A stretch of DNA of 64,000 nucleotides, taken from Paenibacillus paridis. Lineage in GTDB: Bacteria > Bacillota > Bacilli > Paenibacillales > Paenibacillaceae. Below the pieces are notes generated by a model. It searched no databases, was not told the origin of the DNA, and saw only the letters and a program-made list of their open reading frames with translations. The DNA lies in contig NZ_VCIX01000090.1 of the NCBI RefSeq assembly GCF_006345825.1, positions 124,001-188,000 on the forward strand, read 5' to 3'. Positions 1 to 9,004 of the stretch are shown here, piece after piece. The translations under genes and the position numbers were made by a program. The first letter of the stretch is position 1; the number at the start of each line of letters is the position of its first letter.

Positions 1-1
1 C

Positions 2-754
2 GATGTTACGGCATCTCATCTCTTAGAAGGGCGAGTTGTCGTTTTGGTGGATTGCAGCCCGCTGGCGCTGATTGGGCCTGTTACTTTTTTTCAGTTTTTT
101 TCATCGCCTGAGGACTATTACCAAAGACCGGACATCGCTACCTTTATGCTTTGGATTAGGTTTTTTTCCTTTTTATTGGCCATTTTTGTTCCTGCGCTCT
201 ACATAGCCGTTACGACCTACCAGCAAGGTCTGCTGCCTCCTTCCCTATTGGTGAGCATTGCGGCTCAGCGTGAAGGCGTGCCTTTTCCATCCTATGTGGA
301 AGCTTTTTTAATGGCCGGCATTTTCGAGGTTTTGCGGGAGGCTGGCTTACGCATGCCACGGATTGCTGGACAAGCGATATCGATTGTCGGTGCGCTTGTT
401 CTAGGCGAAGCGGCCGTTCAGGCAGGCTTAGTATCTGCAGCTATGGTTATTGTCGTTGCTGTGACTGCAATTGCGAGCTTCGTTGCGCCTAATTATAATT
501 TCGGCTTATCGCAAAGGTTCCTGCAGTATTCCTACATGGTTCTAGCCAGCTTCTTAGGCTTGTTCGGCATATTGTGCGGAGCTTTGTTTACGATCGTACA
601 TTTCGCTTCCTTAAGATCCTTTGGCATTCCGTTTTTCGCCCCATTGGCACCTACGGTCATCTCGGATTGGAAGGATATACTGATGCGGGTGCCCCGTTCC
701 AAGCTTAAGACGTATCCAAGGATGAACAGGACGAAACGGAAAAATAGATTTTAA
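2..754 (+). CDS. GerA-family spore germination protein, A subunit (3' part)
   Basis: This is the C-terminal part of a germinant-receptor A subunit. The reading frame is open from the first bases of the window, so the gene begins upstream. The visible 250 residues start with the LLEGRVVVLVDCSP segment typical of GerAA/GerKA. About five hydrophobic segments follow, then a basic tail (MNRTKRKNRF). In the family this subunit sits in the spore inner membrane and, with the B and C subunits, responds to small-molecule germinants. The C, B and a small fourth gene follow directly, so this is one operon. The germinant specificity cannot be read from sequence. Confidence 0.93.
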   Translation, partial: DVTASHLLEGRVVVLVDCSPLALIGPVTFFQFFSSPEDYYQRPDIATFMLWIRFFSFLLAIFVPALYIAVTTYQQGLLPPSLLVSIAAQREGVPFPSYVEAFLMAGIFEVLREAGLRMPRIAGQAISIVGALVLGEAAVQAGLVSAAMVIVVAVTAIASFVAPNYNFGLSQRFLQYSYMVLASFLGLFGILCGALFTIVHFASLRSFGIPFFAPLAPTVISDWKDILMRVPRSKLKTYPRMNRTKRKNRF

Positions 755-778
755 ACGAGAACACGAAGGGTGGCTCTC

Positions 779-1984
779 ATGAAGGGTAATCAGCAGGCGT
801 GGAAAATGAAAGTATGCTGCAGTTTGGTTATGTGCTTCTGCTTAACCGCATGCTGGGATTTAGTGGAGGTTAATCAGATGGCTATCGTAAATTTTATCGG
901 AATGGACATTAATCCGGAAGAGGGGGGAAGTACGTTTTATTACCACATCGTAAATCCTTCGGGAATTGCCGCGCAAAAAACTTCCGGGATCAATGCGCCT
1001 GTCTATACGTTCCGCGTCAGCTCAAAGCTTGCCACAGAGGTTCCGTCAAAGCTGCTCGACAGCATTCCGAAGCGGCCGTTTTTCGACCATTCCGAAGCGA
1101 TGGTGGTAACGGAAAGAGCAGCGAGAAAAGGAATCGTGGATCAGCTGAATTTTATGGAGAAGCAGCGGGATCGGCAATCTACCATCAATATGCTAGTTAC
1201 GGATTCACCCTTATCCGATTTTATGCAAATCTACACCACGCTTGAAAGATTGCCAGGCAATAATGTGCGTACCATTATTGAAAATCAGTCCATGGAATCC
1301 GGAGAAGCGAGCTACCGCTCGCGAATAAAAGATGTGGTTGAAAATCTAGATACCAATACATTGATCGTATTGCCGCTTGTTAGCGTCTCCGGCTCACGCG
1401 AGAGTTCGACTACTCAAAGATATGAGCATATGGACGCTAATGAAGGAAGCTTTATACTAAGAGGGGGGGCCCTAATTAAACAGGGGGCTATGATTGGGAA
1501 ATTATCCGCCTACGAAATGCCATTTTACAACTTGCTGAACGGTGAAATAAAGATGCTTCATCAAATCGTCCATTTAAATGAGGGACATGTTGATCTTTGG
1601 CTGAAGGATATTTTAGTCAAAAAGAATTTAGTTCAAAAATCCGGTCATCCGGTTATCAACATTCAAATCAAAGCTAAAGTCCATATCGATGGCAATACGC
1701 AAGAGACGAAATTAACAGCTGATAACTTAGATCTGATTATAACTCAGCTCAGCAAACAGGTCGTAGAAAGATCCAATCAATTGTATGAGAAAACGAAAGC
1801 AAAGCATTGGGATATTATGGGCATTGAGGAGATGATAAGCCGCAAGCGCGGGAGCACCCGGAAGAAGCCCATGGAGGGCAAGGGGAAATGGGAACAAACT
1901 GAGCTTGCCGTATCTGTACATTTTGTCATCCAAACCTTCGGCAATACGTTAGATCCTTATAAATCAGGTGATGTCGATGGTTAA
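779..1984 (+). CDS. Ger(x)C family germination lipoprotein, C subunit
   Basis: This is the C subunit of the germinant receptor, a lipoprotein on the outer face of the spore inner membrane. The N-terminus has a basic start, a hydrophobic stretch and the lipobox LTAC, then WDLVEVNQ, where W-D-x-x-E-(V/I)-N is a family hallmark. Total length is about 400 residues, normal for Ger(x)C. A GTG at 770 overlaps the GAAGGG ribosome site (765-770). The ATG at 779 is spaced correctly and is preferred. The gene lies 24 bp after the A subunit and overlaps the B subunit start. Confidence 0.93.
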   Translation: MKGNQQAWKMKVCCSLVMCFCLTACWDLVEVNQMAIVNFIGMDINPEEGGSTFYYHIVNPSGIAAQKTSGINAPVYTFRVSSKLATEVPSKLLDSIPKRPFFDHSEAMVVTERAARKGIVDQLNFMEKQRDRQSTINMLVTDSPLSDFMQIYTTLERLPGNNVRTIIENQSMESGEASYRSRIKDVVENLDTNTLIVLPLVSVSGSRESSTTQRYEHMDANEGSFILRGGALIKQGAMIGKLSAYEMPFYNLLNGEIKMLHQIVHLNEGHVDLWLKDILVKKNLVQKSGHPVINIQIKAKVHIDGNTQETKLTADNLDLIITQLSKQVVERSNQLYEKTKAKHWDIMGIEEMISRKRGSTRKKPMEGKGKWEQTELAVSVHFVIQTFGNTLDPYKSGDVDG

Positions 1985-3080
1985 AGAGCACATTAGTGGA
2001 TGGCAATTTTATTTGTTAACGGTGAACTATGCCTTAGGAACTGCCTTTTTTATACGGCCGGGCAGCGTGATTTCCTCAACCAAACAAGACGGATGGATCA
2101 TTCCATTGGTTGCGGGTGCTTTTGCCATTGTGATTGCTTGTTTATGGTTGCTATTGTCTAATGCAAATCCGGAATTAAGTATCGTACAAATCGCTCTAGC
2201 TGCTGCAGGCAAGCCGATCGGCGGGTTGATCGCGATCGTTTACATTTGGTATTTTATACAAACGGCAAGCTGGGTGACCCGCAATCTTGGTGATTTTATG
2301 AAGACCATTCTCATGCCAAATACGCCCATATCGGTATTTCATATCATGTTTTTGGTCATTGCTTGTTATGCTGTCATCAGAGGAGTCGAGACGATAGCAA
2401 GAACGAGTGAGTTTCTTACGCCATTTGTGCTGCTTGTCTTATTTGTGATTTATATTTCTGCACTTAATGAATGGAACTGGGAACGATTTGAGCCTATGTT
2501 TCAGGCCTCGTTTATGAAATTGATCAAAGACTCAGCGCCGGTCATCGGTTTTCCCTATCTGGAGACGGTAACCATCATGATGCTTGCCCCGTATGTCAAA
2601 ACAAGACTCAAGTCAAGCTTGCTGCTAGGTCTCGCCACGGCAACGCTATTATTAAGCGGAATTGTTTTTGTGACTATTGGTGTGCTAGGCGCAGCACGCA
2701 GCTCGCATCTTCTGTATCCTCTGTATACCATTGTAGAGGAGCTTCGGATCGCGGAATTCATTGAACATTTGGAATCTACGATCGTTATCGTTTGGTTGAT
2801 TTGGATTTTTCTCAAGCTTTGCATTGCCTATTATTGCGCAGTGGAGGGCATTCGCCAGCTGTTTCAAATGAAGGAGAGAACGTGGATCGCTATTCCGCTT
2901 GTTCTTCTTATCTCCGGTATCGCGATATCGTTAAATGATAACGTAGTTGAGAACATTGACTGGGACCGAAAATATATTTTCGCGTATTCCTGTTTGTTTG
3001 GTATCGTTTTGCCCTTGCTGCTCCTTGTTTTATCTTGGATTCGACAGCGCACGCGAAAGGGGAAGGAGGCATCGCCATGA
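1977..3080 (+). CDS. GerAB-type spore germination permease, B subunit
   Basis: This integral membrane subunit of the germinant receptor belongs to the APC-like GerAB/GerKB family and is thought to hold the ligand-binding site. About ten hydrophobic helices are visible over 367 residues. The N-terminal ISGWQFYLLTVNYALGTAFF is typical of the family. Candidate starts are ATG 1971 and ATG 1977. The AGGTGA motif at 1966-1971 fits 1977 better. It overlaps the end of the C-subunit gene, which suggests coupled translation. Its own stop overlaps the next start in an ATGA arrangement. Confidence 0.92.
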   Translation: MVKEHISGWQFYLLTVNYALGTAFFIRPGSVISSTKQDGWIIPLVAGAFAIVIACLWLLLSNANPELSIVQIALAAAGKPIGGLIAIVYIWYFIQTASWVTRNLGDFMKTILMPNTPISVFHIMFLVIACYAVIRGVETIARTSEFLTPFVLLVLFVIYISALNEWNWERFEPMFQASFMKLIKDSAPVIGFPYLETVTIMMLAPYVKTRLKSSLLLGLATATLLLSGIVFVTIGVLGAARSSHLLYPLYTIVEELRIAEFIEHLESTIVIVWLIWIFLKLCIAYYCAVEGIRQLFQMKERTWIAIPLVLLISGIAISLNDNVVENIDWDRKYIFAYSCLFGIVLPLLLLVLSWIRQRTRKGKEASP

Positions 3081-3280
3081 TTAGATTTATTCTCCTTTTT
3101 TCACTTGCTTTTGCAGGTGTTATTGTATTTTTTATTCATCGAAAAAAAACAATCAAGGATGTAATCGTCTTTGTGGTGCTCTCTCTTTTCTCATTAATCA
3201 TTTGGATCGACATTATGAAGGAGCATCACTTCAACCCTAATCTATGGATTAGCTGGATGTTTGATTGGGTTGGTTTTTAG
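3077..3280 (+). CDS. Small two-helix membrane protein of the ger operon (D-type)
   Basis: A 67-residue protein with two hydrophobic segments (about residues 2-20 and 28-46) around a basic loop HRKKTIKD. It ends in the aromatic stretch WISWMFDWVGF. The ATG at 3077 overlaps the permease stop (ATGA) and follows GGAGG at 3065-3069, so it belongs to the ger operon. Some GerA-type operons are known to carry a small two-helix D gene that modulates receptor activity, and position and topology fit that. The assignment rests on context and topology only, since no diagnostic motif exists. Confidence 0.75.
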   Translation: MIRFILLFSLAFAGVIVFFIHRKKTIKDVIVFVVLSLFSLIIWIDIMKEHHFNPNLWISWMFDWVGF

Positions 3281-3348
3281 AATGATTTAAGAATGCGAGA
3301 TGAAACAGTGCTTAGACGAATTTAAGCTTCATGAAGTTCAGCAACCAA

Positions 3349-3385
3349 CGATAAAGACCGCCCTATTAAAAGGCGGTCTTTATCG
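3349..3385. terminator. Bidirectional intrinsic terminator
   Basis: A perfect 14-bp inverted repeat (arms 3349-3362 and 3372-3385, core AAAGACCGCC/GGCGGTCTTT) with A-rich and T-rich flanks. It lies between the ger operon and the convergent GAF gene and can serve both. Confidence 0.85.
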
Positions 3386-3865
3386 TTACAGGTGAGTTAT
3401 TAATTGATTAACGAATTGCTCCAAGTAGTGCTGGTCAATCTTGTCAAACCGATCTAGCGATGGACTATCAATATCGAGGACGCCGAACAAATCGCCGTTC
3501 ATGAGGATGGGGATAACGATTTCTGATCGCGACGCGGAGTCGCAAGCAATATGCTCCGGAAATTTATGGACATGATCCACTCTGACCGTCTTTCTTTCGG
3601 TAGCAGCTTTACCGCATATGCCTCGGTGCAGAGGGATACGGACGCAAGCCGGGAGGCCTTGAAACGGCCCTAACACAAGTTCTTCGTTTTTGTACAAGTA
3701 AAACCCAACCCAGTTAACATCGTCTAAAAATTGATTCAGCAGCGCTGAAGCATTGGAAAGGTTTGCGATCACGTCAGACTCTCCTGCGAGCAATGCTTCA
3801 AGCTGGCGGATGACTAACTCATAATTTTGCTCTGGGGATCCTTTGTAGCGTTCTGGCTGAAACAT
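3386..3865 (-). CDS. msrC: Free methionine-(R)-sulfoxide reductase (GAF domain)
   Basis: A cytoplasmic single-domain GAF protein of 159 residues that reduces free methionine-R-sulfoxide. The family signature is complete: NWVGFYLY, GPFQGLPACVRIP, RGICGKAA and HIACDSASRSEIVIP. These carry the three cysteines of the fRMsr redox centre, followed by GVLDIDSP. A longer frame runs upstream to 3922. The ATG at 3865 (MFQPERY) has AAGGAG at the right distance and gives the usual family length. It is convergent with the ger operon and shares its terminator. Confidence 0.9.
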   Translation of the reverse strand: MFQPERYKGSPEQNYELVIRQLEALLAGESDVIANLSNASALLNQFLDDVNWVGFYLYKNEELVLGPFQGLPACVRIPLHRGICGKAATERKTVRVDHVHKFPEHIACDSASRSEIVIPILMNGDLFGVLDIDSPSLDRFDKIDQHYLEQFVNQLITHL

Positions 3866-4061
3866 AATCGGGCTCCTTTCGCGTGAGGGACAGATGCCTA
3901 GAAATGCTTTATTGTTCAACATAGTTTAACATATCAACGTTCATTTTCGAAATTAGCCTGTCGCTCAAGTTGAACGCTGCATGCTCTATTTTTCTCTTTC
4001 ATAAAAGATGGATAACCGCTATTCTGATATAAAACAATTGCTCAGGGAAGGGTTCTGCTTC

Positions 4062-5009
4062 ATGAACAAAACAGATCGTATGTTAGCCATAGTGCTTGAG
4101 CTCCAGCGGAACAAGATGCTGCGAGCAGAGGATCTGGCAGCTGCTTTTGAAACAAGTGTGAGAACCATTTACAGGGATATTCAGGCTTTGAGCGAAGCAG
4201 GCGTACCCGTGGTCGGGGCGCCAGGGCAAGGGTACTCCTTAATGGAAGGGTATTTCCTTCCTCCAGTTAGCTTTACGGTGGAAGAAGCGGTGGCTTTACT
4301 TATTGGGACACAATTTGTCGAGCAGTGGTTTGATGACCGTTATGGCAGGAAGGCTCAAGCTTCACGGGGGAAAATTGAAGCCATTCTTCCGGAACCAGTG
4401 TGCAAGGAGGCTTCCCGGATTCGAGAGAGCTTTCGTCTGCTTGCTTCCGCTGGAGACGTGACGCGGATACAAGAGAAAGCCTTCATGGAAGTGGTTCGTC
4501 GCGCGATATTAGAGGAAAGGAAAATAAGATTCCGATATTCCAAAAGAATCGCCGAGGCTGATGGAAACCGGCAAAGTATCCGTACGGTTGCTCCTTATGG
4601 TCTTGTGCTCCATCAAGGGTCATGGGTACTGATCGCAAGGTGTGACTTGCGGCAGGATATCCGCCATTTCCGGCTATCCCGGATGACAGAGCTAATCGAT
4701 CTGGAGGAGCCATTTAAGCTGCCGCCAAATTTTCAATTGGAGGAGTACCAGCCACCAGATGATCGCAACGTTCTTGTGCGCCTATCGGTTCAACCTGACA
4801 TTGCCGATAAGGTAAGGGAGTCGAATAACTTTTACACAGAAATCATAGAGGATCATCCGGAAGGGCTGCTGGTGACCTTGCGCGTTCGGCAGCCTGAGGA
4901 GCTGCTGCAATGGGTGCTCGGCTGGGGAGGCGGAGTGGTGGTGCTCGAACCGGAAGCCTTTCGGCAAAGGATTAGAAACGAAGCGGAAAAAATGTTAAAA
5001 CGCTACTGA
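4062..5009 (+). CDS. HTH-WYL (YafY-type) transcriptional regulator
   Basis: A 315-residue regulator. The N-terminal winged helix-turn-helix is of DeoR type (MLAIVLELQRNKMLRAEDLAAAFETSVRTIYRDIQ in general form). It is followed by a WYL ligand-sensing domain (core IRTVAPYGLVLHQGSWVLIAR, HFRLSRM) and a WCX C-terminal domain. An ATG at 4008 is in frame, but the ATG at 4062 follows GGAAGGG at a proper distance and starts with the normal family N-terminus. A terminator overlaps its stop codon, separating it from the EVE gene that follows. Ligand and targets are unknown. Confidence 0.88.
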   Translation: MNKTDRMLAIVLELQRNKMLRAEDLAAAFETSVRTIYRDIQALSEAGVPVVGAPGQGYSLMEGYFLPPVSFTVEEAVALLIGTQFVEQWFDDRYGRKAQASRGKIEAILPEPVCKEASRIRESFRLLASAGDVTRIQEKAFMEVVRRAILEERKIRFRYSKRIAEADGNRQSIRTVAPYGLVLHQGSWVLIARCDLRQDIRHFRLSRMTELIDLEEPFKLPPNFQLEEYQPPDDRNVLVRLSVQPDIADKVRESNNFYTEIIEDHPEGLLVTLRVRQPEELLQWVLGWGGGVVVLEPEAFRQRIRNEAEKMLKRY

Positions 5010-5033
5010 CATGATGGTGTCAGTAGCGTTTTT
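4997..5033 (+). terminator. Intrinsic terminator of the WYL regulator gene
   Basis: 15-bp inverted repeat (4997-5011 and 5018-5032) with a six-base loop and a T tract. The stop codon lies inside the left arm. Confidence 0.85.
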
Positions 5034-5133
5034 GTATAGTTAGATAAAACGGAAACTAATGGAGCAGTTAAAGCAAGAATCGGTTCGCTAAGCACCGTAG
5101 TTTTTTGGATAAACAAAAAGGGGGAAACAAAGG

Positions 5134-5607
5134 ATGAAGCTGGATGAAATAAGCGAGCAAAGCCGCTTTTGGATTGGAGTCGTGTCCGAATCACATGTGA
5201 AGATCGGAGAACAGGGAGGATTCGCACAGCTCTGTCACGGCAAGTCAGCACATTTACGAAAGATGCGCGCAGGCGATTGGTTGATATACTATTCCCCACG
5301 CACAGATATGTCAGTAGGGTCACCGCTACAGGCATTCACTGCGATCGGGGAAGTGATCGATGATCAAGTTTACGAATATCGGATGTCTGAATCATTTGTG
5401 CCGTTCCGCAGAAATATTAGCTATCTCCCATGTCGGGAAGCTAAGATTAGATATTTGCTGGAACAGCTTAGCTTCACGCGCGGGAAGCGAAATTGGGGCT
5501 ATTCCTTCCGTTACGGTCATTTTGAGATTGAACGGGAGGACTTTCTGACGATTGCGGATGCGATGCTGAGCCATGAGGCGATCGGGAGCTGCCGTTCAGA
5601 AGCGTGA
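5134..5607 (+). CDS. EVE domain protein (UPF0310 type)
   Basis: A 157-residue EVE-domain protein of the PUA-like fold. Visible features are FWIGVVSESHV at the start, GGFAQLCHGK, a central KMRAGDWLIYYSP strand, FTAIGEVIDD, VYEYRM and the FRRNISYLP segment. A C-terminal part reads YSFRYGHFEIEREDFLTI. EVE domains read modified bases in nucleic acids in the systems studied, but the role of this stand-alone type is not settled. The ATG at 5134 follows AAGGGGGA. The gene stands 125 bp after a WYL regulator with a terminator between. Confidence 0.85.
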   Translation: MKLDEISEQSRFWIGVVSESHVKIGEQGGFAQLCHGKSAHLRKMRAGDWLIYYSPRTDMSVGSPLQAFTAIGEVIDDQVYEYRMSESFVPFRRNISYLPCREAKIRYLLEQLSFTRGKRNWGYSFRYGHFEIEREDFLTIADAMLSHEAIGSCRSEA

Positions 5608-5645
5608 GATAATCGGCTGCGACCATGCCCTCTTGAATAAAAGTA

Positions 5646-5690
5646 AAGCAAAGGCCAACCAGATGATGATCGGGTTGGCCTTTGCTTGTT
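5646..5690. terminator. Bidirectional intrinsic terminator
   Basis: 15-bp perfect inverted repeat (5646-5660 and 5673-5687, core AAAGGCCAACC). It lies between the EVE gene and the convergent MMPL transporter gene. Confidence 0.85.
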
Positions 5691-5719
5691 ATGAATATCC
5701 AAGTTTTTGAGAAATTAAA

Positions 5720-8074
5720 TTAGTGAGCTTTACGAGGGTTAGTCTTGATGTCCACTGCACCTTCCTGTGCCTTCAGCTGTGCAAGAAGCTTATCGCCTTC
5801 GACATCCAGGTTCGGCAGCAGGCGGTCTAACCATTTTGGCAGCCACCATGCTTTGTCTCCAAAGATGGCCATGACTGCTGGGACGAGCGCCATACGGACG
5901 AAGAAGGCGTCAATCAGGATGCCGATCGCCAGCGCAAAGCCAATCTGCTTGATCATAATATCATGAGCAAAGATAAAGCCGGCGAACACCGAAACCATAA
6001 TAATCGCTGCGGCTACGACGACGCGGCTAGCTTGATCGTAGCCGTGAATAACGCTTTCCTTGCCATGATGACCATGAACATAAGACTCGCGCATCGAGCT
6101 GACAAGGAACACTTGATAATCCATCGCGAGCCCGTAGAGGATGCCGGTAACCATAATCGGCATGAAGCTGAGCAGCGGGCCACCCGTGTCGAAGCCGAAT
6201 AGGTCATGTACCCATCCCCATTGGAATACGGCTGTTGTTATCCCAAATGTGGCAAGTATGCTGAGAAGGAAACCAACCGTCGCTTTGACGGGTACGATGA
6301 TCGAACGGAATACGAGCAGCAAAATAATGATCGAAAGAATGACGATAATGACGACGTATAGCGGGAACACCTCAGCCAGCTTTGACGACATATCGATATT
6401 GATGGCGGTAAATCCGGTAACGCCAATCTTAACGTCATGCGACTGCGCCATGCTGGAGTCGTTGGCGCGAAGCTCTTGAACCAAGTCTTTCGTCTCTTTG
6501 TCCGTTGGCCCTGTCTTTGGGATGAGGCTAATAATAGCCATATCACCGGTTTTGTTAACGCCCATAGGCGTTACTACTGAAACGTTGTCATGCTGCTGAA
6601 GCTCCTGAACTAGTCCGCCCAGCGTCTCCATTGTAATGGCGCCTGAGGAGCCTTGGGGCTCGGCGACTAGGAGCAGCGGACCGTTGAAGCCCTCGCCGAA
6701 ACCGTTAGAAATCGCGTCGTAGCTCTGTCTTGCTGTTGTATCAAAGTTGGCTGTCGCACCCGACGGGATGCCCATTTCCATCTTTGCAGCCGGGATCGCA
6801 GCTGCTCCGAGAATAACGATGACGGCAACTACGATAACCCAGCGGCCTTTTACGACTCCCGTTACCCAGCGATGCGCGAACCCATTTGAATTGTTGTTGG
6901 TTTGGCTGCTGCTCTTCGTGCGAGCTTTGGCTGAACAAATGCGTTCACCGACGAGACCGAGTAAAGCCGGCAGCAGCGTCAGCGCGACCAGCACATTGGC
7001 AAGAACGGCTACAGCGGCAACAAGCGCCATTGCGGACAAGAAGCCAATACCGATAACGACCATGCCGCATAATGCAATAATAACGGTCAAGCCGGCAAAA
7101 AATACAGCACTGCCAGCGGTACCCACAGCTCTGCTCGCGGCTTCCCGAGCGCTAAGTCCCTGTTCGAGAATCATGCGGCGCTGGCGGTTGACGATAAACA
7201 GGGAGTAGTCAATACCGACGGCTAGCCCGACCATAAGCGCAAGAACAGGCGTGAGATCGGTCATATGGAACACGTTCGAGAAGGCAAAAGCACCTCCTAC
7301 GCTTACTCCTACTCCGATAAGCGCGGTCAGAAGCGGCAAGCCTGCAGCAACAACTGAACCGAGTGTCATGAAGAGCACAACGGCGGCGACGGCAATGCCG
7401 ATGGCTTCCGTCGAGCCAATTGCAGGCTTAGTAGATAGCGAGTCGCTCGGCAAGGCCGTAATTCCGGTCTTCTCGACAGTCATAGCTGCATCAATTACCG
7501 AATCTGGGACCCACTCGGGCAAGGACATTTGCTGAACCGTGAATTGAAATTGGAACAAGGCGACGCTGCTGTCCGAAGCGATCATAACGCCCGGAACAGG
7601 CATGCCGTCCACCATCATCGGGCCGTAAGGCGGCAATTCGCCAGCCGCTTCTTGCGTAGACCCAGTAGCTGCTTCGCCTTGTGCTGACTGGTTGCCTTGC
7701 GCAGCAGCGGCGTCGCTCATCGATGCTCCGGCTTGTGCGGCGAGTTCAATCGGATTAATCACATACTCAAGTTGATATACCTCGTTAACAGCTTCGCTAA
7801 TTGAGGCCAAACGCTCCGGCGTATCCAGACTCTCGCCCTTTGGTGCCGTGAACACGATGCTGGCTTGTCCGCCCGAAGCTTCGGGGAGCTCTGCCGTCAG
7901 TTGATCTAATACCTTTTGCGATTCCGTGCCCTCGATTTTCATATCGGAAGTAACATGGATGCCGTTGATCCCTAGAATGGTGAGAACAATTCCGAGAATC
8001 GCGATCCAACTGACAATGAAATACCATGGTTTGGTATAAGCCGATTTGCCTAATCTGTACAGAAAAGTTGACAT
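5720..8074 (-). CDS. MMPL-family RND-type membrane exporter
   Basis: A 784-residue transporter with the two-fold MMPL plan. Each half has one transmembrane helix, a large external loop (about residues 35-230 and 440-560) and a bundle of five helices. Conserved motifs are VGLAVGIDYSLFIVNRQRR in the first half and YGLAMDYQVFLVSSMRE in the second, carrying the intramembrane Asp-Tyr pairs that relay protons. The first external loop has a low-complexity Ala/Gln/Gly stretch (about residues 113-145). It resembles B. subtilis YdfJ/YdgH-type proteins, likely for export of lipophilic compounds. A TetR regulator lies 47 bp upstream on the same strand, so local control is likely. The substrate is unknown. 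Confidence 0.9.
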   Translation of the reverse strand: MSTFLYRLGKSAYTKPWYFIVSWIAILGIVLTILGINGIHVTSDMKIEGTESQKVLDQLTAELPEASGGQASIVFTAPKGESLDTPERLASISEAVNEVYQLEYVINPIELAAQAGASMSDAAAAQGNQSAQGEAATGSTQEAAGELPPYGPMMVDGMPVPGVMIASDSSVALFQFQFTVQQMSLPEWVPDSVIDAAMTVEKTGITALPSDSLSTKPAIGSTEAIGIAVAAVVLFMTLGSVVAAGLPLLTALIGVGVSVGGAFAFSNVFHMTDLTPVLALMVGLAVGIDYSLFIVNRQRRMILEQGLSAREAASRAVGTAGSAVFFAGLTVIIALCGMVVIGIGFLSAMALVAAVAVLANVLVALTLLPALLGLVGERICSAKARTKSSSQTNNNSNGFAHRWVTGVVKGRWVIVVAVIVILGAAAIPAAKMEMGIPSGATANFDTTARQSYDAISNGFGEGFNGPLLLVAEPQGSSGAITMETLGGLVQELQQHDNVSVVTPMGVNKTGDMAIISLIPKTGPTDKETKDLVQELRANDSSMAQSHDVKIGVTGFTAINIDMSSKLAEVFPLYVVIIVILSIIILLLVFRSIIVPVKATVGFLLSILATFGITTAVFQWGWVHDLFGFDTGGPLLSFMPIMVTGILYGLAMDYQVFLVSSMRESYVHGHHGKESVIHGYDQASRVVVAAAIIMVSVFAGFIFAHDIMIKQIGFALAIGILIDAFFVRMALVPAVMAIFGDKAWWLPKWLDRLLPNLDVEGDKLLAQLKAQEGAVDIKTNPRKAH

Positions 8075-8121
8075 GCGTTCATAATTCTCCTTTGTATGTG
8101 GGAATAACTTGTGGATATGGG

Positions 8122-8739
8122 CTAGAAACCGTTTCGTAAATAACCAAACATTTTATCTAAATATTGATCGAGCGTAATAGTCTCCGGGGTTTCTGCTGCT
8201 TTTTGTCCTGGAAGCAGTACGTTTAGGCTGCCGTCAAGCAATGGAAGGACAGCCCCGTAAACAGCTCCGACAAGAAGGTAGATATATCCTTCAGGATAAC
8301 GTCCATGAGATAATTTGCTTAACGTTTCCTGGGCGGTTATTTGCAAACGGTGCAATCCGCTCAGGATGTACGGCTCAAGTGATGGGTACTGCTTCGAGAG
8401 CGATACAAGCTGCTGCAATTTCACAAAATGCTCTGCTGTAAGCTGCATCTTCATTAAATGGTACAAAATCTCAAGAGGAGGAATATCTTCATGTAGACCA
8501 GCAATCCAATTTGCAATTTCATCGGCGCCTTTGAAGATGAGTGCTGAGGAAGCTATCGCTTCCTCTTTGCAAGAGTAATGGTTAGCAAACGTTCTTCTGG
8601 AGTATCCGGCGCGCTGCACGACATCCTCCACAACGAATCCGTCCATTCCCTTCTCCATAGCAAGAGCGAACGCTGCATCGGCAAGCGCATTCCCGGTTGC
8701 TTCCCTTTTCATATCGCGTAGGTTTGGTTTGTTCATCAT
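8122..8739 (-). CDS. TetR-family transcriptional regulator
   Basis: A 205-residue TetR repressor. The N-terminal helix-turn-helix runs over about residues 12-58 (ALADAAFALAMEKGMDGFVV..VVQRAGYSRRTFANHY), followed by an all-helical effector domain. It sits just upstream of the MMPL exporter in the same direction and probably controls it together with itself. Two ATGs (8739 and 8736) are possible. The GAGAGGTG ribosome site is unusually far away because the palindrome AACGCTTAAGCGTT lies between it and the start. Confidence 0.88.
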   Translation of the reverse strand: MMNKPNLRDMKREATGNALADAAFALAMEKGMDGFVVEDVVQRAGYSRRTFANHYSCKEEAIASSALIFKGADEIANWIAGLHEDIPPLEILYHLMKMQLTAEHFVKLQQLVSLSKQYPSLEPYILSGLHRLQITAQETLSKLSHGRYPEGYIYLLVGAVYGAVLPLLDGSLNVLLPGQKAAETPETITLDQYLDKMFGYLRNGF

Positions 8740-8741
8740 GT

Positions 8742-8755
8742 AACGCTTAAGCGTT
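8742..8755. promoter_or_regulatory. 14-bp perfect palindrome in the tetR leader
   Basis: AACGCTTAAGCGTT lies between the ribosome binding site and the start codon of the tetR gene. It could be an operator, or an RNA hairpin that changes spacing to the Shine-Dalgarno sequence. Confidence 0.5.
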
Positions 8756-8808
8756 CACCTCTCTTTTAGATAGAATGGCAGTATCTTCAAATATAATTCC
8801 TTATCTAT

Positions 8809-8831
8809 ATTATTGCCCAATGGGCAATAAT
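8809..8831. promoter_or_regulatory. 23-bp palindrome, probable TetR operator
   Basis: The core TATTGCCCAATGGGCAATA is a perfect inverted repeat around one central base, and the symmetry extends two bases further on each side. It lies about 70 bp upstream of tetR-mmpL in the divergent intergenic region. Size and symmetry fit a TetR-type operator. Binding by the adjacent TetR is inferred. Confidence 0.6.
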
Positions 8832-8931
8832 GCACAATGAGCAAGTTGTTACGAATTTGTGGCGTATAACATCAAAGATTATTTTTTTTATTCAAAAGTC
8901 GGAAAAGTGCTAGTTCAATAGTCGTAATTAT

Positions 8932-8945
8932 GTTAGTAGACTAAC
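8932..8945. promoter_or_regulatory. Inverted repeat upstream of marR (operator copy 1)
   Basis: GTTAGTAGACTAAC, arms GTTAGT/ACTAAC. It lies 60 bp before the marR start. A close copy lies in front of the ABC exporter genes at 9483-9496, which points to one regulator binding both. Confidence 0.65.
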
Positions 8946-9004
8946 AAGTTTTGTGATAAAATGAGAAAATACCTGAAAATGAATACTGAAAAGGGGAAGG
9001 TGAA

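Noticed and set aside
5745..7535. Several plus-strand open frames over the MMPL gene
   Set aside because: They are antisense to a well-supported 784-residue transporter, have repetitive Ala/Thr-rich products and no ribosome sites.
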